Positions 1 to 8,619 are shown, counted from the first letter of the stretch. The stretch: DNA of 33,086 bases from Methylomonas sp. (GCF_023228165.1 NZ_JALOBS010000045.1:1-33086); one strand, 5' to 3'. Numbers and translations are program-made. Notes: generated by a model not told the origin, from the letters alone.

Positions 1-91
1 GCTCGCAATTCCAGGCGGCATTGTTGGTGGCTGTGGCGACTTCCGTAAATGATAATAATGCTAAATAAACTGTATAAAACCTAAGATTCAT
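1..91 (-). CDS. lptD: LptD N-terminus (LPS-assembly protein), partial
   Basis: Only the first 30 codons lie in the window; the gene runs off the left edge. The peptide starts MNLRFYTVYLALLSFTEVAT, which reads as a signal peptide, and is followed by TNNAAWNCE. A WNC-type motif just after the signal peptide is usual for LptD, the outer-membrane beta-barrel that inserts lipopolysaccharide with LptE. The context supports this: in several gammaproteobacteria lptD is divergent from amgK-murU, as here. No clear Shine-Dalgarno sequence precedes the ATG. With so little sequence, another exported protein cannot be excluded. Confidence 0.6.
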   Translation of the reverse strand, partial: MNLRFYTVYLALLSFTEVATATNNAAWNCE

Positions 92-149
92 ATCGAGGTT
101 GGCGGCTAAATTAACTTAGCGGAATGGAAATCGAATAAAATGCTTGGCC

Positions 150-177
150 ATTTTACCTTAGGTTGCTTTTCTGTTAA
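150..177 (-). promoter_or_regulatory. Candidate sigma-70 promoter for lptD
   Basis: On the minus strand TTAACA (172-177) and TAAAAT (150-155) are separated by 16 bases and point towards the lptD start at 91. Each box differs from consensus at one base. This is by-eye matching only. I saw no comparably good promoter for amgK on the plus strand. Confidence 0.35.
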
Positions 178-183
178 CAAATA

Positions 184-1185
184 ATGTGCTATCCAAGTTT
201 AGACCCGCGTGCAAATGCACTCATAAAATGGTTGACCGTCGATCTCGGTTTGCAAATTTTACATATCGAACCCGCATCCAGCGATGCCAGTTTCAGACGC
301 TATTTCCGTGTTAAGCATGCCGATGGTTGCCATGTGGTGATGGATGCGCCGCCGGATAAAGAAAATATCGCGCCCTTCATTCGTAATGCCGTTTTGCTGC
401 AAAAAGCAGGCTTACATGTGCCGGCTATTTATCAACAAAACCTCGAACTAGGCTTTTTGTTGTTGGAAGATTTAGGCAGCCAAAGTTTTTTAGATGCGTT
501 AACACCGGAAAATGCCGACTCGTTATATCGAACGGCCCTGGATAGCCTGTTCAAATTGCAAGGCGATATTGACCCGTCCCTTTGCGGTTTGCCGGTCTAC
601 GACCAAGCCCTATTAAGCCGAGAGTTGGTGATTTTTTACGAATGGTTTTTGGAAAAACGCTTGAGTATCGTAATCCCCACGGCTACCCGGCAAGCGTTGG
701 ACGATTGTTTAATCGGCGCGGCCTTGCAACAGCCGCAAGTGTGCGTGCATCGCGACTACCATTCCCGTAACCTGATGGTTTTGGCTGCAGACTCGCCTGG
801 CGTGATCGATTTTCAGGATGCGGTGGTCGGCCCGATTACTTACGATCTGGTGTCCTTGTTGCGGGATTGTTATATCCGTTGGCCGCTGCAACAGGTTATC
901 GACTGGCTGGAGCAATACTACCAACAACTGTTAGCAGCCCGAATGTTAAATTGCGATTTCCGGCAATTCAAACGCTGGTTTGACTTGATGGGCCTGCAAC
1001 GCCACCTAAAAGCCATCGGCATCTTTTCCCGTTTACATTTGCGCGACGATAAACCCGGCTACCTGGGCGACATTCCGCGCACCATGGGCTATGTCGGTGA
1101 AGTCTGTCGGCACTATCCGGAATTGGCGGAATTTAATGGTTTTCTGGAGAGTCAGGTGCTTCCAATCTATCGGACCCGGTTATGA
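184..1185 (+). CDS. amgK: N-acetylmuramate/N-acetylglucosamine kinase AmgK
   Basis: A 333-aa protein of the aminoglycoside phosphotransferase (APH) fold. The Brenner-type catalytic motif HRDYHSRN is at residues 189-196 and the metal-binding DFQD at 209-212, followed by GPITYDLVSL. AmgK phosphorylates C1 of MurNAc or GlcNAc recovered from cell-wall turnover, feeding UDP-MurNAc synthesis without de novo MurA/MurB. The next gene, murU, catalyses the following step, and the stop codon overlaps its ATG (ATGA), so the pair is translationally coupled. No good ribosome binding site precedes the chosen ATG, but the length is right for the family. The assignment rests on motifs plus the diagnostic murU neighbour. 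Confidence 0.88.
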   Translation: MCYPSLDPRANALIKWLTVDLGLQILHIEPASSDASFRRYFRVKHADGCHVVMDAPPDKENIAPFIRNAVLLQKAGLHVPAIYQQNLELGFLLLEDLGSQSFLDALTPENADSLYRTALDSLFKLQGDIDPSLCGLPVYDQALLSRELVIFYEWFLEKRLSIVIPTATRQALDDCLIGAALQQPQVCVHRDYHSRNLMVLAADSPGVIDFQDAVVGPITYDLVSLLRDCYIRWPLQQVIDWLEQYYQQLLAARMLNCDFRQFKRWFDLMGLQRHLKAIGIFSRLHLRDDKPGYLGDIPRTMGYVGEVCRHYPELAEFNGFLESQVLPIYRTRL

Positions 1186-1856
1186 AAGCCATGATACTGG
1201 CCGCGGGGCGCGGCGAACGCATGCGGCCGTTGACCGACCATACGCCCAAGCCCTTATTGCAAGTGGCCGGTAAGGCCTTAATCGAATATAGCCTGGAAAG
1301 ACTGGCCGGGGCCGGTTTTACCGATATCGTTATCAATGTGGCTTATCTCGGTCGGCAGATTAGGGACTATTGCGGAGACGGCAGTCGCTGGCGGGTCAGG
1401 ATCGAGTATTCCGATGAAGGCGCGCAAGCGCTGGAAACCGCCGGCGGCATCGCCAAGGCTTTGCCGTTGTTGGGCGATCAGCCTTTTTTAGTGGTAAACG
1501 CGGATATTTTGTTCGATTACCCCTTGGCGGCATTGCGTGATAAATCCATTGATTTAGCGCATTTGGTGTTAATCGATAACCCGCCGCACCACCCGCAAGG
1601 CGATTTTTGTCTTCAAGAGAGCGGTTCGCTGTCCGAATCGGGCCAGCCGAAATTTACCTTTAGCGGCATCGGCGTCTATCACCCCGGCTTATTTGCCGAT
1701 ATGCGGGCCGGGCAAGCCTTAAAACTGCGGCCGGTTTTGAATCGGGCCATGCAACAAGGCCAAGTGACTGGGGAGTACTTTAACGGCTTGTGGCTGGATA
1801 TCGGCACGCCGGAACGATTGCGGGCAATATCGGAAAGCCCGGTTTTTCCGGGTTGA
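1182..1856 (+). CDS. murU: N-acetylmuramate alpha-1-phosphate uridylyltransferase MurU
   Basis: A 224-aa nucleotidyltransferase. The N-terminal signature LAAGRGERMRPLT with the following PKPLL (residues 6-26) binds the nucleotide, VVNAD carries the metal-binding aspartate, and the C-terminal WLDIGTPERL is typical of sugar-1-phosphate nucleotidyltransferases. MurU transfers UMP from UTP to MurNAc-1-phosphate to give UDP-MurNAc, completing the cytoplasmic recycling branch begun by AmgK. Its start overlaps the amgK stop by four bases. The length is normal for MurU and shorter than GlmU, with no acyltransferase domain. Alone it could be another hexose-1-phosphate nucleotidyltransferase; the coupling to amgK settles it. 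Confidence 0.9.
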   Translation: MKAMILAAGRGERMRPLTDHTPKPLLQVAGKALIEYSLERLAGAGFTDIVINVAYLGRQIRDYCGDGSRWRVRIEYSDEGAQALETAGGIAKALPLLGDQPFLVVNADILFDYPLAALRDKSIDLAHLVLIDNPPHHPQGDFCLQESGSLSESGQPKFTFSGIGVYHPGLFADMRAGQALKLRPVLNRAMQQGQVTGEYFNGLWLDIGTPERLRAISESPVFPG

Positions 1857-1921
1857 GGAACTTTGGCCGCAATTCGTTTCGGCACTGTGCTACCGTGCCT
1901 CATTTAACCTCAGGATCAAAT

Positions 1922-2869
1922 ATGAAGTTACTTACGCCCATTCATCTAACCATTTCGTTTGCCCTATTCAGTGGCGGAGTGGTATTCCAACCCGCATTTG
2001 CCGTGGTCACGCCGGCAGCACAGGACACCTTGATCCTGCATACCGGCATGCCTAAAAAAGAAAGCGATGCGTTGTTTTCCTATACTTTGGAATGGCGCTT
2101 GGACGATGAGGAGTTATATCGGGTGACCGGCATGAGCTTCTTGAATGCTCAAAAAGTGGAAGCCGATACCCCGCCCGGACGCATCACCAAAAAACTGGTC
2201 ACGGCCGTCAAAGACGGCATGATTCAGCTGGACCCGCACTGGCGCGGCGTCACCGTCACGCAACCGGACGATAAGCCGGAGCTGGTTATAAGCAATAAGG
2301 CCGGTTACTCGTTGACTTCGGCCATTTTCAGGGATTACAGCAATCAGGCGTTGAACTTCGATCTGCAGGGAAAAAGCTTCAACGCCGCCGGCGTGCAGGT
2401 CGGTATCGATTTGGTCTATGCCGCAGACGTGGATTATCTGGATGGCTTTACCGCCAAAAAGGCGCTGACCGCTTCGCAAGGCCACATCGAAATCGGTATC
2501 GACGAACAGGCCCCTGTTCAAATCAAAACCGACGGCAAAACCAGCCGTGAGTTAGAAACGGAAATAGCCCGCCAGGTAATGCAAGCCCGGCAGAGCGAAA
2601 CTTCGCTGGTTCCGCATATCATCAATAAAGATAAGCGCAATAACAAGCCGTTCGATGGTAGCGAAGTACAGTTGGTTAATTTGGCGGCCAAATCAATTCG
2701 CATCGAGGTGAACGACCCCAGCCTGGGCGTATTGATGAAATTTAAATTCAAGGACGAAAATCATAGCGTTAAAGTGGCCGAGCCGCGCTTTATGATGGCG
2801 GTGCTGGCCGGCTTAAGCATAATCGCCGTGCTTTTTTTCCGGTACAAAAACCAGAAAAAACCGGCTTAA
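1922..2869 (+). CDS. Unknown exported protein with C-terminal membrane anchor
   Basis: A 315-aa protein I do not recognise. The ATG at 1922 is preferred over an in-frame start at 1790, because the upstream extension would overlap murU and lacks a signal sequence, whereas MKLLTPIHLTISFALF begins a typical signal peptide probably ending at PAFA (residue 27). The middle is charged and soluble. Residues about 290-306 (MMAVLAGLSIIAVLFF) form one hydrophobic helix followed by a basic RYKNQKK tail, so the mature domain probably lies in the periplasm anchored by its C-terminus. It follows murU by 65 bases and ends six bases from the convergent DUF482 gene. Confidence 0.7.
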   Translation: MKLLTPIHLTISFALFSGGVVFQPAFAVVTPAAQDTLILHTGMPKKESDALFSYTLEWRLDDEELYRVTGMSFLNAQKVEADTPPGRITKKLVTAVKDGMIQLDPHWRGVTVTQPDDKPELVISNKAGYSLTSAIFRDYSNQALNFDLQGKSFNAAGVQVGIDLVYAADVDYLDGFTAKKALTASQGHIEIGIDEQAPVQIKTDGKTSRELETEIARQVMQARQSETSLVPHIINKDKRNNKPFDGSEVQLVNLAAKSIRIEVNDPSLGVLMKFKFKDENHSVKVAEPRFMMAVLAGLSIIAVLFFRYKNQKKPA

Positions 2870-2875
2870 CATCCG

Positions 2876-4045
2876 TCAGACCGGGCCGGGTTCTGGTTTG
2901 TCCTGTTGTTGGTTGTCTTGCTTAAAGGGCAGATAATTGGCGGCCGCTTGCCGATATTGATGTACGCCAACTTGCTCGCGTTCGACGAAGTCGGCGATGG
3001 CTTCGGCAAAGCGGGGGTCTTTAATCCAGTGTGCCGAATAGGTGGTAATCGGTTCAAAGCCTCGGGAAATCTTGTGTTCGCCCTGGGCGCCGGAATCGAA
3101 ACGCTGCAGGCCGTGTTCAATACAATAATCCAGGCCCTGGTAATAGCAGGCTTCAAAATGCAGGGCGTTATATTCTTCGTAACAACCCCAATAGCGGCCG
3201 TATAAACAGTCCGTGCCGATAAAACTTAAAGCCGCGCCCACATAAGTCTGATCTTTCACCGCCAAAATCAACAGGCATTGCTCGGGCATGCTGGCGGCAA
3301 CCTGTTGAAAAAAGGCGGGGGTTAAATAAGGCTGGCTGTGTCTTTTTAAGTAGGTTAGCGAGTAAAACCGGTAAAACGCCTGCCATTGCGGCTCGCTGAT
3401 TTCCGGGCCAGGAACACGCAGCATCTCAATGCCTTGTTCCAGTACCCGACGGCGCTCGCGTTTGATCATTTTGCGCTTGCCGGCACTCAGGGTTTGCAGA
3501 TAATCGGCAAAATCCCGATAGTCGCGGTTGAACCATTGAAACTGTACGCCGCTGCGTATGCTGAGTCCCATGGCTTGCAGATCCGCCAACTGGGGCTGTG
3601 CCGGAAACAGACAATGCCAGGATGAGATGGCTGTTTCCGCCGCGGATTTTTGAATAAAATCCAACAGCAATTGCATCAATGCGGTCATATCGGTGCCCGG
3701 TTTTGCAAGTAGGCGCGGACCCTGGCAGGGCGTAAAAGGAATGGCGGTCAGCCACTTGGGGTAATAATCCAGAGCATGCTGCCGATAGGCATCCGCCCAG
3801 GCTTGATCAAACACATACTCGCCCCATGAATGCAGTTTTTCATACAAGGGCAGAATGGCCAGAATGTCGCCTTGCGCTTCGACCAGTAAGTGTCGCGCCT
3901 GCCAACCGGTTTTAGCGCAGACCGAGCCGCTTTGTTCCAACGCCAACAAAAACTCGTGGCGCAGAAACGGATAATCGAGGCCGGCCAAGCGATTCCAGTC
4001 GTCGGCGTTTATCTGGATTAGACTATGGATTTGTTTTACTTCCAT
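2876..4045 (-). CDS. DUF482 / FemAB-like acyltransferase-fold protein
   Basis: A 389-aa protein resembling the DUF482 family, whose members have a GNAT-like fold and are often named peptidoglycan biosynthesis or recognition proteins, by analogy to FemAB. Family-like segments include YPFLRHEFLLALEQSGSV near the N-terminus, the basic stretch LSAGKRKMIKRERRRV around the middle, and YGRYWGCYEEYNALHFEACY with LQRFDSGAQGEHKISRGF towards the C-terminus. No signal peptide or membrane segment is visible, so it is probably cytoplasmic. The substrate is unknown. It is convergent with the upstream unknown gene and divergent from the DUF938 gene. The family call is fairly firm; the biochemical role is not. 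Confidence 0.8.
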   Translation of the reverse strand: MEVKQIHSLIQINADDWNRLAGLDYPFLRHEFLLALEQSGSVCAKTGWQARHLLVEAQGDILAILPLYEKLHSWGEYVFDQAWADAYRQHALDYYPKWLTAIPFTPCQGPRLLAKPGTDMTALMQLLLDFIQKSAAETAISSWHCLFPAQPQLADLQAMGLSIRSGVQFQWFNRDYRDFADYLQTLSAGKRKMIKRERRRVLEQGIEMLRVPGPEISEPQWQAFYRFYSLTYLKRHSQPYLTPAFFQQVAASMPEQCLLILAVKDQTYVGAALSFIGTDCLYGRYWGCYEEYNALHFEACYYQGLDYCIEHGLQRFDSGAQGEHKISRGFEPITTYSAHWIKDPRFAEAIADFVEREQVGVHQYRQAAANYLPFKQDNQQQDKPEPGPV

Positions 4046-4096
4046 ACTTAAAATACAGTACTGTCAAATTAGCAAGATAACATTAATTAAGAGCCT

Positions 4097-4726
4097 ATGA
4101 CGACTCAAAAGCCCTTTTCTCAAGCCTGCGAAAACAATAAGCAACCTATCTTAGTCACACTCAAACAGGTATTTACTCAGCCCGTCACGGTTTGGGAGAT
4201 CGGTAGCGGTACCGGCCAGCATGCTTGTTATTTTGCTAAGCAATTGCCGCACCTGATTTGGCAACCCACCGACCGGTCGGACAATATTGCCGGTATTCGG
4301 CTATGGCAGCGGGAAGCAAAGCTGGCCAATTTGCAAGCGCCTTTGCAACTGGATGTGGCTGATAATGTCTGGCCATGCCGGAGCATAGAGGCTGTGTTTA
4401 CGGCGAATACCCTGCACATCATGAGCTGGGACGAGGTAAGGCTGTTATTCACGCGCTTGGGGCACTATTTAACCGCTCGGGCGGTGGTGTGTATTTATGG
4501 GCCGTTTAATTACCACGGCTGCTATACCAGCGACAGCAATGCCCGCTTCGATCAATTGCTGCAACGGCAAAATCCGCGTAGCGGTATTAAACACTTCGAG
4601 GAGGTGATCGATTTAGCCGAAGTCATAGGTTTGGAGTTACAGGCCGACCATAACATGCCGGCTAATAATCGTCTGTTGGTGCTCGAGCGCAAGGCGGTCC
4701 GCCGGGTAGAGCGCAGGTCCTCCTGA
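4097..4726 (+). CDS. DUF938 SAM-dependent methyltransferase-like protein
   Basis: A 209-aa class I methyltransferase-fold protein of the DUF938 type. WEIGSGTGQHACYFA matches the glycine-rich SAM-binding motif I, and ANTLHIMSWDEVRLLF and IYGPFNYHGCYTSDSNARFD are characteristic family segments. The C-terminus has the family ending MPANNRLLVLERK. Members are small cytoplasmic proteins and their substrate is not established. A weak AAGAG precedes the ATG. It is transcribed alone, divergent from the DUF482 gene, with a 178-base gap downstream in which I see no gene. Confidence 0.82.
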   Translation: MTTQKPFSQACENNKQPILVTLKQVFTQPVTVWEIGSGTGQHACYFAKQLPHLIWQPTDRSDNIAGIRLWQREAKLANLQAPLQLDVADNVWPCRSIEAVFTANTLHIMSWDEVRLLFTRLGHYLTARAVVCIYGPFNYHGCYTSDSNARFDQLLQRQNPRSGIKHFEEVIDLAEVIGLELQADHNMPANNRLLVLERKAVRRVERRSS

Positions 4727-4904
4727 TTTGTCGTCTTTATGACAATAGGACTGATCGGAGTGGGGCGGATGTTTTTTGTGCGACCAGTCTGCGCGGCCGC
4801 GAACAAGCGGTATGCCCGGGCATAAATAGCCGGTAGGGCTATGGCATGGAGTTGGCCTTAATATTGAATACTTAATCGCACACCTTACGAATGAGACAGT
4901 CAAT

Positions 4905-5366
4905 ATGCCGCTGGAACCGATCAATAGCCAAAGTTTTAAGCAATTTCACGATTATCTTGCCCAGCACAAAAGCCGGATGAAAAGCGACTACCAGCAACTG
5001 CTGGCTCAAGATCTTTCCAAGCAGCACTGGGACGGCTGTTTTCAGCGAAATGTGTTGGCGGTGTTGGCGGAGACCTACACCCAGGCCTTAAATTTTTTAC
5101 ACAGTCTACCATTTCAGTCCGGCGCTACCGCGGTCGATCGCGGCATGTCGGCGCTGACTCGGCGGTTATTGCCGATATTCGACGGGTTTGTCGATGAATT
5201 CCTGTTGTTTGCGGTGGACAAGCATCGTACCTCTTGCGCCTTGTCCAACTTTCCGGACGAACATAAGCCCAGCGACGATTATGTCAACCAGGTCAAACGC
5301 GATATTGCTGCACTCTGGCGGGACTTTGCCTTAAACGCCAACGGCTATTTTCTGGAGTGCCCATGA
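4905..5366 (+). CDS. Small protein of unknown function, coupled to a GST
   Basis: A 153-aa protein that I do not assign to a family. It is predicted soluble, largely helical, rich in aromatic residues, and contains one Cys in QHWDGCFQRN and a second in RTSCALSNF. There is no signal peptide or membrane segment. Its stop codon overlaps the ATG of the glutathione S-transferase gene (ATGA), so the two are probably made from one message and may act on the same substrate, but this is inference from arrangement. A GAGA sits upstream of the start. The codon pattern and coupling make it a real gene. Confidence 0.7.
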   Translation: MPLEPINSQSFKQFHDYLAQHKSRMKSDYQQLLAQDLSKQHWDGCFQRNVLAVLAETYTQALNFLHSLPFQSGATAVDRGMSALTRRLLPIFDGFVDEFLLFAVDKHRTSCALSNFPDEHKPSDDYVNQVKRDIAALWRDFALNANGYFLECP

Positions 5367-5983
5367 AACTGTATATGACCCCAGGTTCCTGTTCGACCGG
5401 TATTCATATTCTGCTGGAAGAACTGGACCTGGTGTTTGAGGCGCATTTAGTAAATTTGTTGGCCGGCGATCAGCACAAACCGGAATACCAGGCTATCAAC
5501 CCCAAAGCCACTATCCCTACCCTAGTGCGAAACGACGGCAGTGCCTTGACCGAGTTTGCCGCCATCGCCTATTGGCTGGCGCGCACCCACCCCAAGGCCG
5601 GGTTGTTACCCGGCGACGCCGAGGGCGATAGCCGGGTTCTGGAATTAATCGATTATGTGGTCGGTACTCTGCACGGTCAGGGCTTTGCCAGGCTATTTAC
5701 CACCGATAAATTTACGCCTAATCCCGACGATTTTGCGGCGGTCAAAGCCCAGGGCTTAAACATCGTCCGGCAGGGCTTTGATATTGTAAACAGCCGGCTG
5801 CCGGCCCAAGGCTATGCGTTGGGTGCTTTCAGCATAGCCGACGCCGCTTTGTTTTATGTGGCGTTTTGGGCCGATAAATCCAATATCACCTTACCGGACA
5901 ATTGCCTGGCCCATTATCGTTTAATGTGTTCGCGGCCGGTGGTCAAGCGGGTATTAATGGAAGAAGGCTATCGGTTGCCTTAA
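5363..5983 (+). CDS. Glutathione S-transferase family protein
   Basis: A 206-aa cytosolic GST. The N-terminal thioredoxin-fold half begins MKLYMTPGSCSTGIHILLEE, close to beta-class bacterial GSTs, with a cysteine-serine pair at the glutathione site. NPKATIPTLV supplies the cis-proline, and LTEFAAIAYWLA the glutathione-binding turn. The helical C-terminal half includes ALGAFSIADAALFYVAFWA, with the conserved N-capping SIADA motif. The ATG at 5363 is chosen over a GTG two codons upstream because TGGAG at 5352-5356 is well spaced and the ATG overlaps the preceding stop. The substrate cannot be told from sequence. Confidence 0.88.
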   Translation: MKLYMTPGSCSTGIHILLEELDLVFEAHLVNLLAGDQHKPEYQAINPKATIPTLVRNDGSALTEFAAIAYWLARTHPKAGLLPGDAEGDSRVLELIDYVVGTLHGQGFARLFTTDKFTPNPDDFAAVKAQGLNIVRQGFDIVNSRLPAQGYALGAFSIADAALFYVAFWADKSNITLPDNCLAHYRLMCSRPVVKRVLMEEGYRLP

Positions 5984-6017
5984 AATCCGGATACAACCAA
6001 ACAAAAGGCTTAACAAT

Positions 6018-6413
6018 ATGACATTGATTGATCCCTGTGCATTCAGGCGGGTGGCTAATGCTTCCATTGATAGCGACCATGAGAGCTTTGTAACACTGCT
6101 GAATCAACTGGATACGGCTGGCGACGCCGAGTTTCCAGGTTTATTCCGGCATTTGTTCGAGCATACCGAGCAACACTTCGCGATGGAAGATAGACTGATG
6201 CGGGATAGCCGTTTTCCGGCCGAAGCCGAACACGCCGGCGAACACCTAAGGGTATTGGGCGAATTCAAGCAGTTCAAAAGCCGTGTCGATAAAGGCATGC
6301 TGGCCTTCGGGCGCGCCTTTGTCCGGGAGCGCTTGCCGCAATGGTTTCAATTGCATGCATCCACCATGGATAGCGCTTTGGCCGCGCATATCAATGCAAA
6401 CCGCAAGCAGTAA
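6018..6413 (+). CDS. Bacteriohemerythrin (single-domain O2-binding protein)
   Basis: A 131-aa hemerythrin-domain protein, the usual size for a stand-alone bacteriohemerythrin. The full set of di-iron ligands can be placed: H21, H49, the H53-x3-E57 pair in HFAME, the H72-x3-H76 pair in HAGEH, and H113-x4-D118 near the end. Such proteins bind oxygen reversibly at a non-haem di-iron centre and are prominent in methanotrophs, where delivery of oxygen to methane monooxygenase has been proposed. It lies 34 bases after the GST gene and 12 bases before the AlkB-like gene, so it may belong to a longer transcript. Confidence 0.9.
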   Translation: MTLIDPCAFRRVANASIDSDHESFVTLLNQLDTAGDAEFPGLFRHLFEHTEQHFAMEDRLMRDSRFPAEAEHAGEHLRVLGEFKQFKSRVDKGMLAFGRAFVRERLPQWFQLHASTMDSALAAHINANRKQ

Positions 6414-6425
6414 GTATTTTATGCA

Positions 6426-6998
6426 ATGACGCTTTGTCCCGAGCTGGAGTTAATCGAAAATTTTTACGATGCCGAAGCAAGCAGTCGGTTTTTGGACTAT
6501 TTTTTGCAGCAGCACGACTGGCCCGACAACCGTTATACGTTTGCCGGCCGGCAGTTTGTATTGCCTCGTCTGCAGACCTGGCATGCCGATGCGGGTATTC
6601 GCTACAGCTACAGCAATAATCTGCTGGTGACGCGGCCCTGGACGACATGGTTGCTGTCTATTCGCGCCAACGTGGAAAGCCGGTTGGCTTATCGATTTAA
6701 TTCGGTGTTGGTTAATTGTTACCGCGACGGCGATGATTTTGTCGGCTGGCATGCCGACAACGAACCGGAATTGGGCCAGTCGCCCTTGATTGCCTCGCTG
6801 AGTTTCGGCGCGGCCAGGCCTTTGGCGTTCCGGCACAAAAGCAGCAGGGAAACCGGTAACCTGGTCCTGCCCAGCGGCAGCCTGCTGTTGATGCAGCCGG
6901 CATTTCAAAGCCTTTGGCAGCATAGCGTGCCTCGGGATAAGCGGATCAGCACTGCCCGGATTAATTTAACCTTTCGCAAAGTTTGTCATCCGGCATAA
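6426..6998 (+). CDS. AlkB-family 2-oxoglutarate/Fe(II) dioxygenase
   Basis: A 190-aa dioxygenase of the AlkB family, closer in layout to the short ALKBH2-like bacterial proteins than to E. coli AlkB. The iron ligands are H109 and D111 (WHADNE) and H166 (LWQHSVP). The 2-oxoglutarate-binding arginines are R178 and R184 in ARINLTFR. NCYRDGDDFVGWHADNE and IASLSFGAARPLAFR are typical. The expected role is oxidative removal of alkyl adducts from DNA or RNA bases. It follows the bacteriohemerythrin gene closely and is convergent with the CHAD gene. No strong ribosome binding site is visible before the ATG. Confidence 0.87.
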   Translation: MTLCPELELIENFYDAEASSRFLDYFLQQHDWPDNRYTFAGRQFVLPRLQTWHADAGIRYSYSNNLLVTRPWTTWLLSIRANVESRLAYRFNSVLVNCYRDGDDFVGWHADNEPELGQSPLIASLSFGAARPLAFRHKSSRETGNLVLPSGSLLLMQPAFQSLWQHSVPRDKRISTARINLTFRKVCHPA

Positions 6999-7027
6999 GC
7001 CGATAGCGCTCACGGCGGTGGATATGA

Positions 7028-7870
7028 TTACTGCTGCTGCCAGGGAAACGGTGCGTAGGTGGCGGGTCGCCAGAATTGCAGGATTTCACTGCTGTGGTCC
7101 ATGTAGTCAGCCAGCAAAGCTTGGTGGCATTGCTGGAAATAAGAGTGTATGGCCGGAGGCGGAAGATGGCCGAAGAAGCGATTCAGGTTGTCAAGTAACA
7201 CGCAGGAGTTTTGAATTTCGCCCAGGCGAGTTAAATACGCTTGTATACGTTGCAGATGGTCTTCCGGCAAGACCGGCAGCAGCTCATGCGCCGCGGCCAG
7301 CATGTAGCGGAGTTTTTTGACCGCAACCCTCAGGTGGTGCAGGGTTGCGGGGTCTGCGGGGGTAATTAACCGATAACGCTCCATTGCCGTGCGGTAGCAG
7401 GAATCTATTGCGGTAAGAATGTGTGGAGTCAAAGCGGTTTTACCGAATGCTTCGTTCAATTCCCGCCCGACCTTTTCCATTAACGGTTGCAATGCCGCGC
7501 TGTCCAGGCTTTGCAGGATGGCCGGCGTTTGTATCAGTAGTCGCTGCTCGTTGAGTTGCAGGTAACGCTGATACGCTGCCAGATCGGGTAATGCATCGAG
7601 GCTGTCGGATACTTTCAGCAACATCACCTGAGTGTCGCGCAGCTCGTCAAAACTATCGAGCTGGGCTTTCAGCTGCTTGCGCAGTTTTCGTAGGGCCGGT
7701 TGAGGCGCCAGAGCCTGCAATAATTGAATTAAAGCCAGCAGGCGCCGGCAATTGATGCGTAACTTATGGACGGCCTCTTCACTGGCTGTCTGTTGGCAGT
7801 GGCTTAAGCGTTTGGCATGCTTTTGCCACAGCGTATCGAAATTTGTCAGTAGTTTTTTGCCGTCATGCAT
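7028..7870 (-). CDS. CHAD domain protein
   Basis: A 280-aa alpha-helical protein of the CHAD family (conserved histidine alpha-helical domain). It shows the repeated HxLR-type basic motifs VHKLRINCRRLLALIQLL (near residues 30-50) and LHHLRVAVKKLRYMLAAAHELL (near 180-200), which form the positively charged polyphosphate-binding channel in known members. No CYTH domain is attached, so it is a stand-alone CHAD. It starts eight bases after the pssA stop, so it is probably co-transcribed with pssA. A link to polyphosphate is family knowledge; a link to phospholipid synthesis is only suggested by the position. Confidence 0.85.
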   Translation of the reverse strand: MHDGKKLLTNFDTLWQKHAKRLSHCQQTASEEAVHKLRINCRRLLALIQLLQALAPQPALRKLRKQLKAQLDSFDELRDTQVMLLKVSDSLDALPDLAAYQRYLQLNEQRLLIQTPAILQSLDSAALQPLMEKVGRELNEAFGKTALTPHILTAIDSCYRTAMERYRLITPADPATLHHLRVAVKKLRYMLAAAHELLPVLPEDHLQRIQAYLTRLGEIQNSCVLLDNLNRFFGHLPPPAIHSYFQQCHQALLADYMDHSSEILQFWRPATYAPFPWQQQ

Positions 7871-7878
7871 AACAAGGT

Positions 7879-8619
7879 TCAGGCCTTACGGCTTTGCAGG
7901 CGTTTTTTGCGCATCACCAAGGTCACGATAGGGCCGGATGCGGCATAAGCCACGGAAAGCAGAAATAACATGCGTTGTGGTTGGGCCATCACAAAGCCCA
8001 CCACCAGCATGGCCAGAATAGTGACGATAAACGGCACCCGGTTTTTAAAGTCGATTTCCTTGAAGCTGGAATAACGGAAGTTGCTGACCATTAGCAAGCC
8101 GGTGGTAATGGTGGTGACCAACACCAGATATTTAAAGTTCTCCACGTCATAGCCGTTTTCCACGCAAAACCACAAGCCGCCGGCTAGAATCGCCGCCGCC
8201 GCGGGGCTGGGTAAGCCTTGAAAATAGCGTTTGTCGGCTACTTCAACCTGGGTGTTGAAACGGGCCAGTCGCAAGGCGCCGCCCGCCATGTGTACGAAAG
8301 CGGCAAACAAGCCGACCTGGCCCATGCTGGACAAGGTCCACAAATACATGACAATCGCGGGTGCGGCGCCGAAGGACACCATGTCGGACAAGCTATCGTA
8401 TTGCACGCCGAATTCGCTTTGGGTGTTAGTGAGTCTAGCAACACGGCCGTCCAGGCCATCCAGAATCATGGCCACGAACATGGCGATGGCCGCCGTCTCA
8501 AACCGGCCGTGAATAGCCGAGGTGATGGCGTAAAAGCCGGCGAACATGGCGCCGGTCGTGAACAGGTTGGGCAATAGATAAATGCCGCGATGGCGTTTGG
8601 TCTGGGGTTTTTGAATCAT
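7879..8619 (-). CDS. pssA: CDP-diacylglycerol-serine O-phosphatidyltransferase
   Basis: A 246-aa polytopic membrane protein of the CDP-alcohol phosphatidyltransferase family. The signature D-G-x2-A-R-x8-G-x3-D-x3-D is exact, running from D57 through G71 and D75 to D79. Several hydrophobic helices follow, with a basic C-terminus (MRKKRLQSRK). It makes phosphatidylserine, the precursor of phosphatidylethanolamine, at the inner membrane. This is the membrane-integral PssA type rather than the E. coli phospholipase-D-like enzyme. The ATG at 8619 is chosen; an in-frame TTG at 8634 is possible and neither has a clear ribosome binding site. CHAD follows in the same direction. Confidence 0.92.
   Translation of the reverse strand: MIQKPQTKRHRGIYLLPNLFTTGAMFAGFYAITSAIHGRFETAAIAMFVAMILDGLDGRVARLTNTQSEFGVQYDSLSDMVSFGAAPAIVMYLWTLSSMGQVGLFAAFVHMAGGALRLARFNTQVEVADKRYFQGLPSPAAAAILAGGLWFCVENGYDVENFKYLVLVTTITTGLLMVSNFRYSSFKEIDFKNRVPFIVTILAMLVVGFVMAQPQRMLFLLSVAYAASGPIVTLVMRKKRLQSRKA

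Noticed and set aside
1836..1854. A hairpin AGCCCGG/CCGGGTT at the end of murU as a terminator.
   Set aside because: It lies within the coding sequence and its T-run is in the loop, not after the stem.
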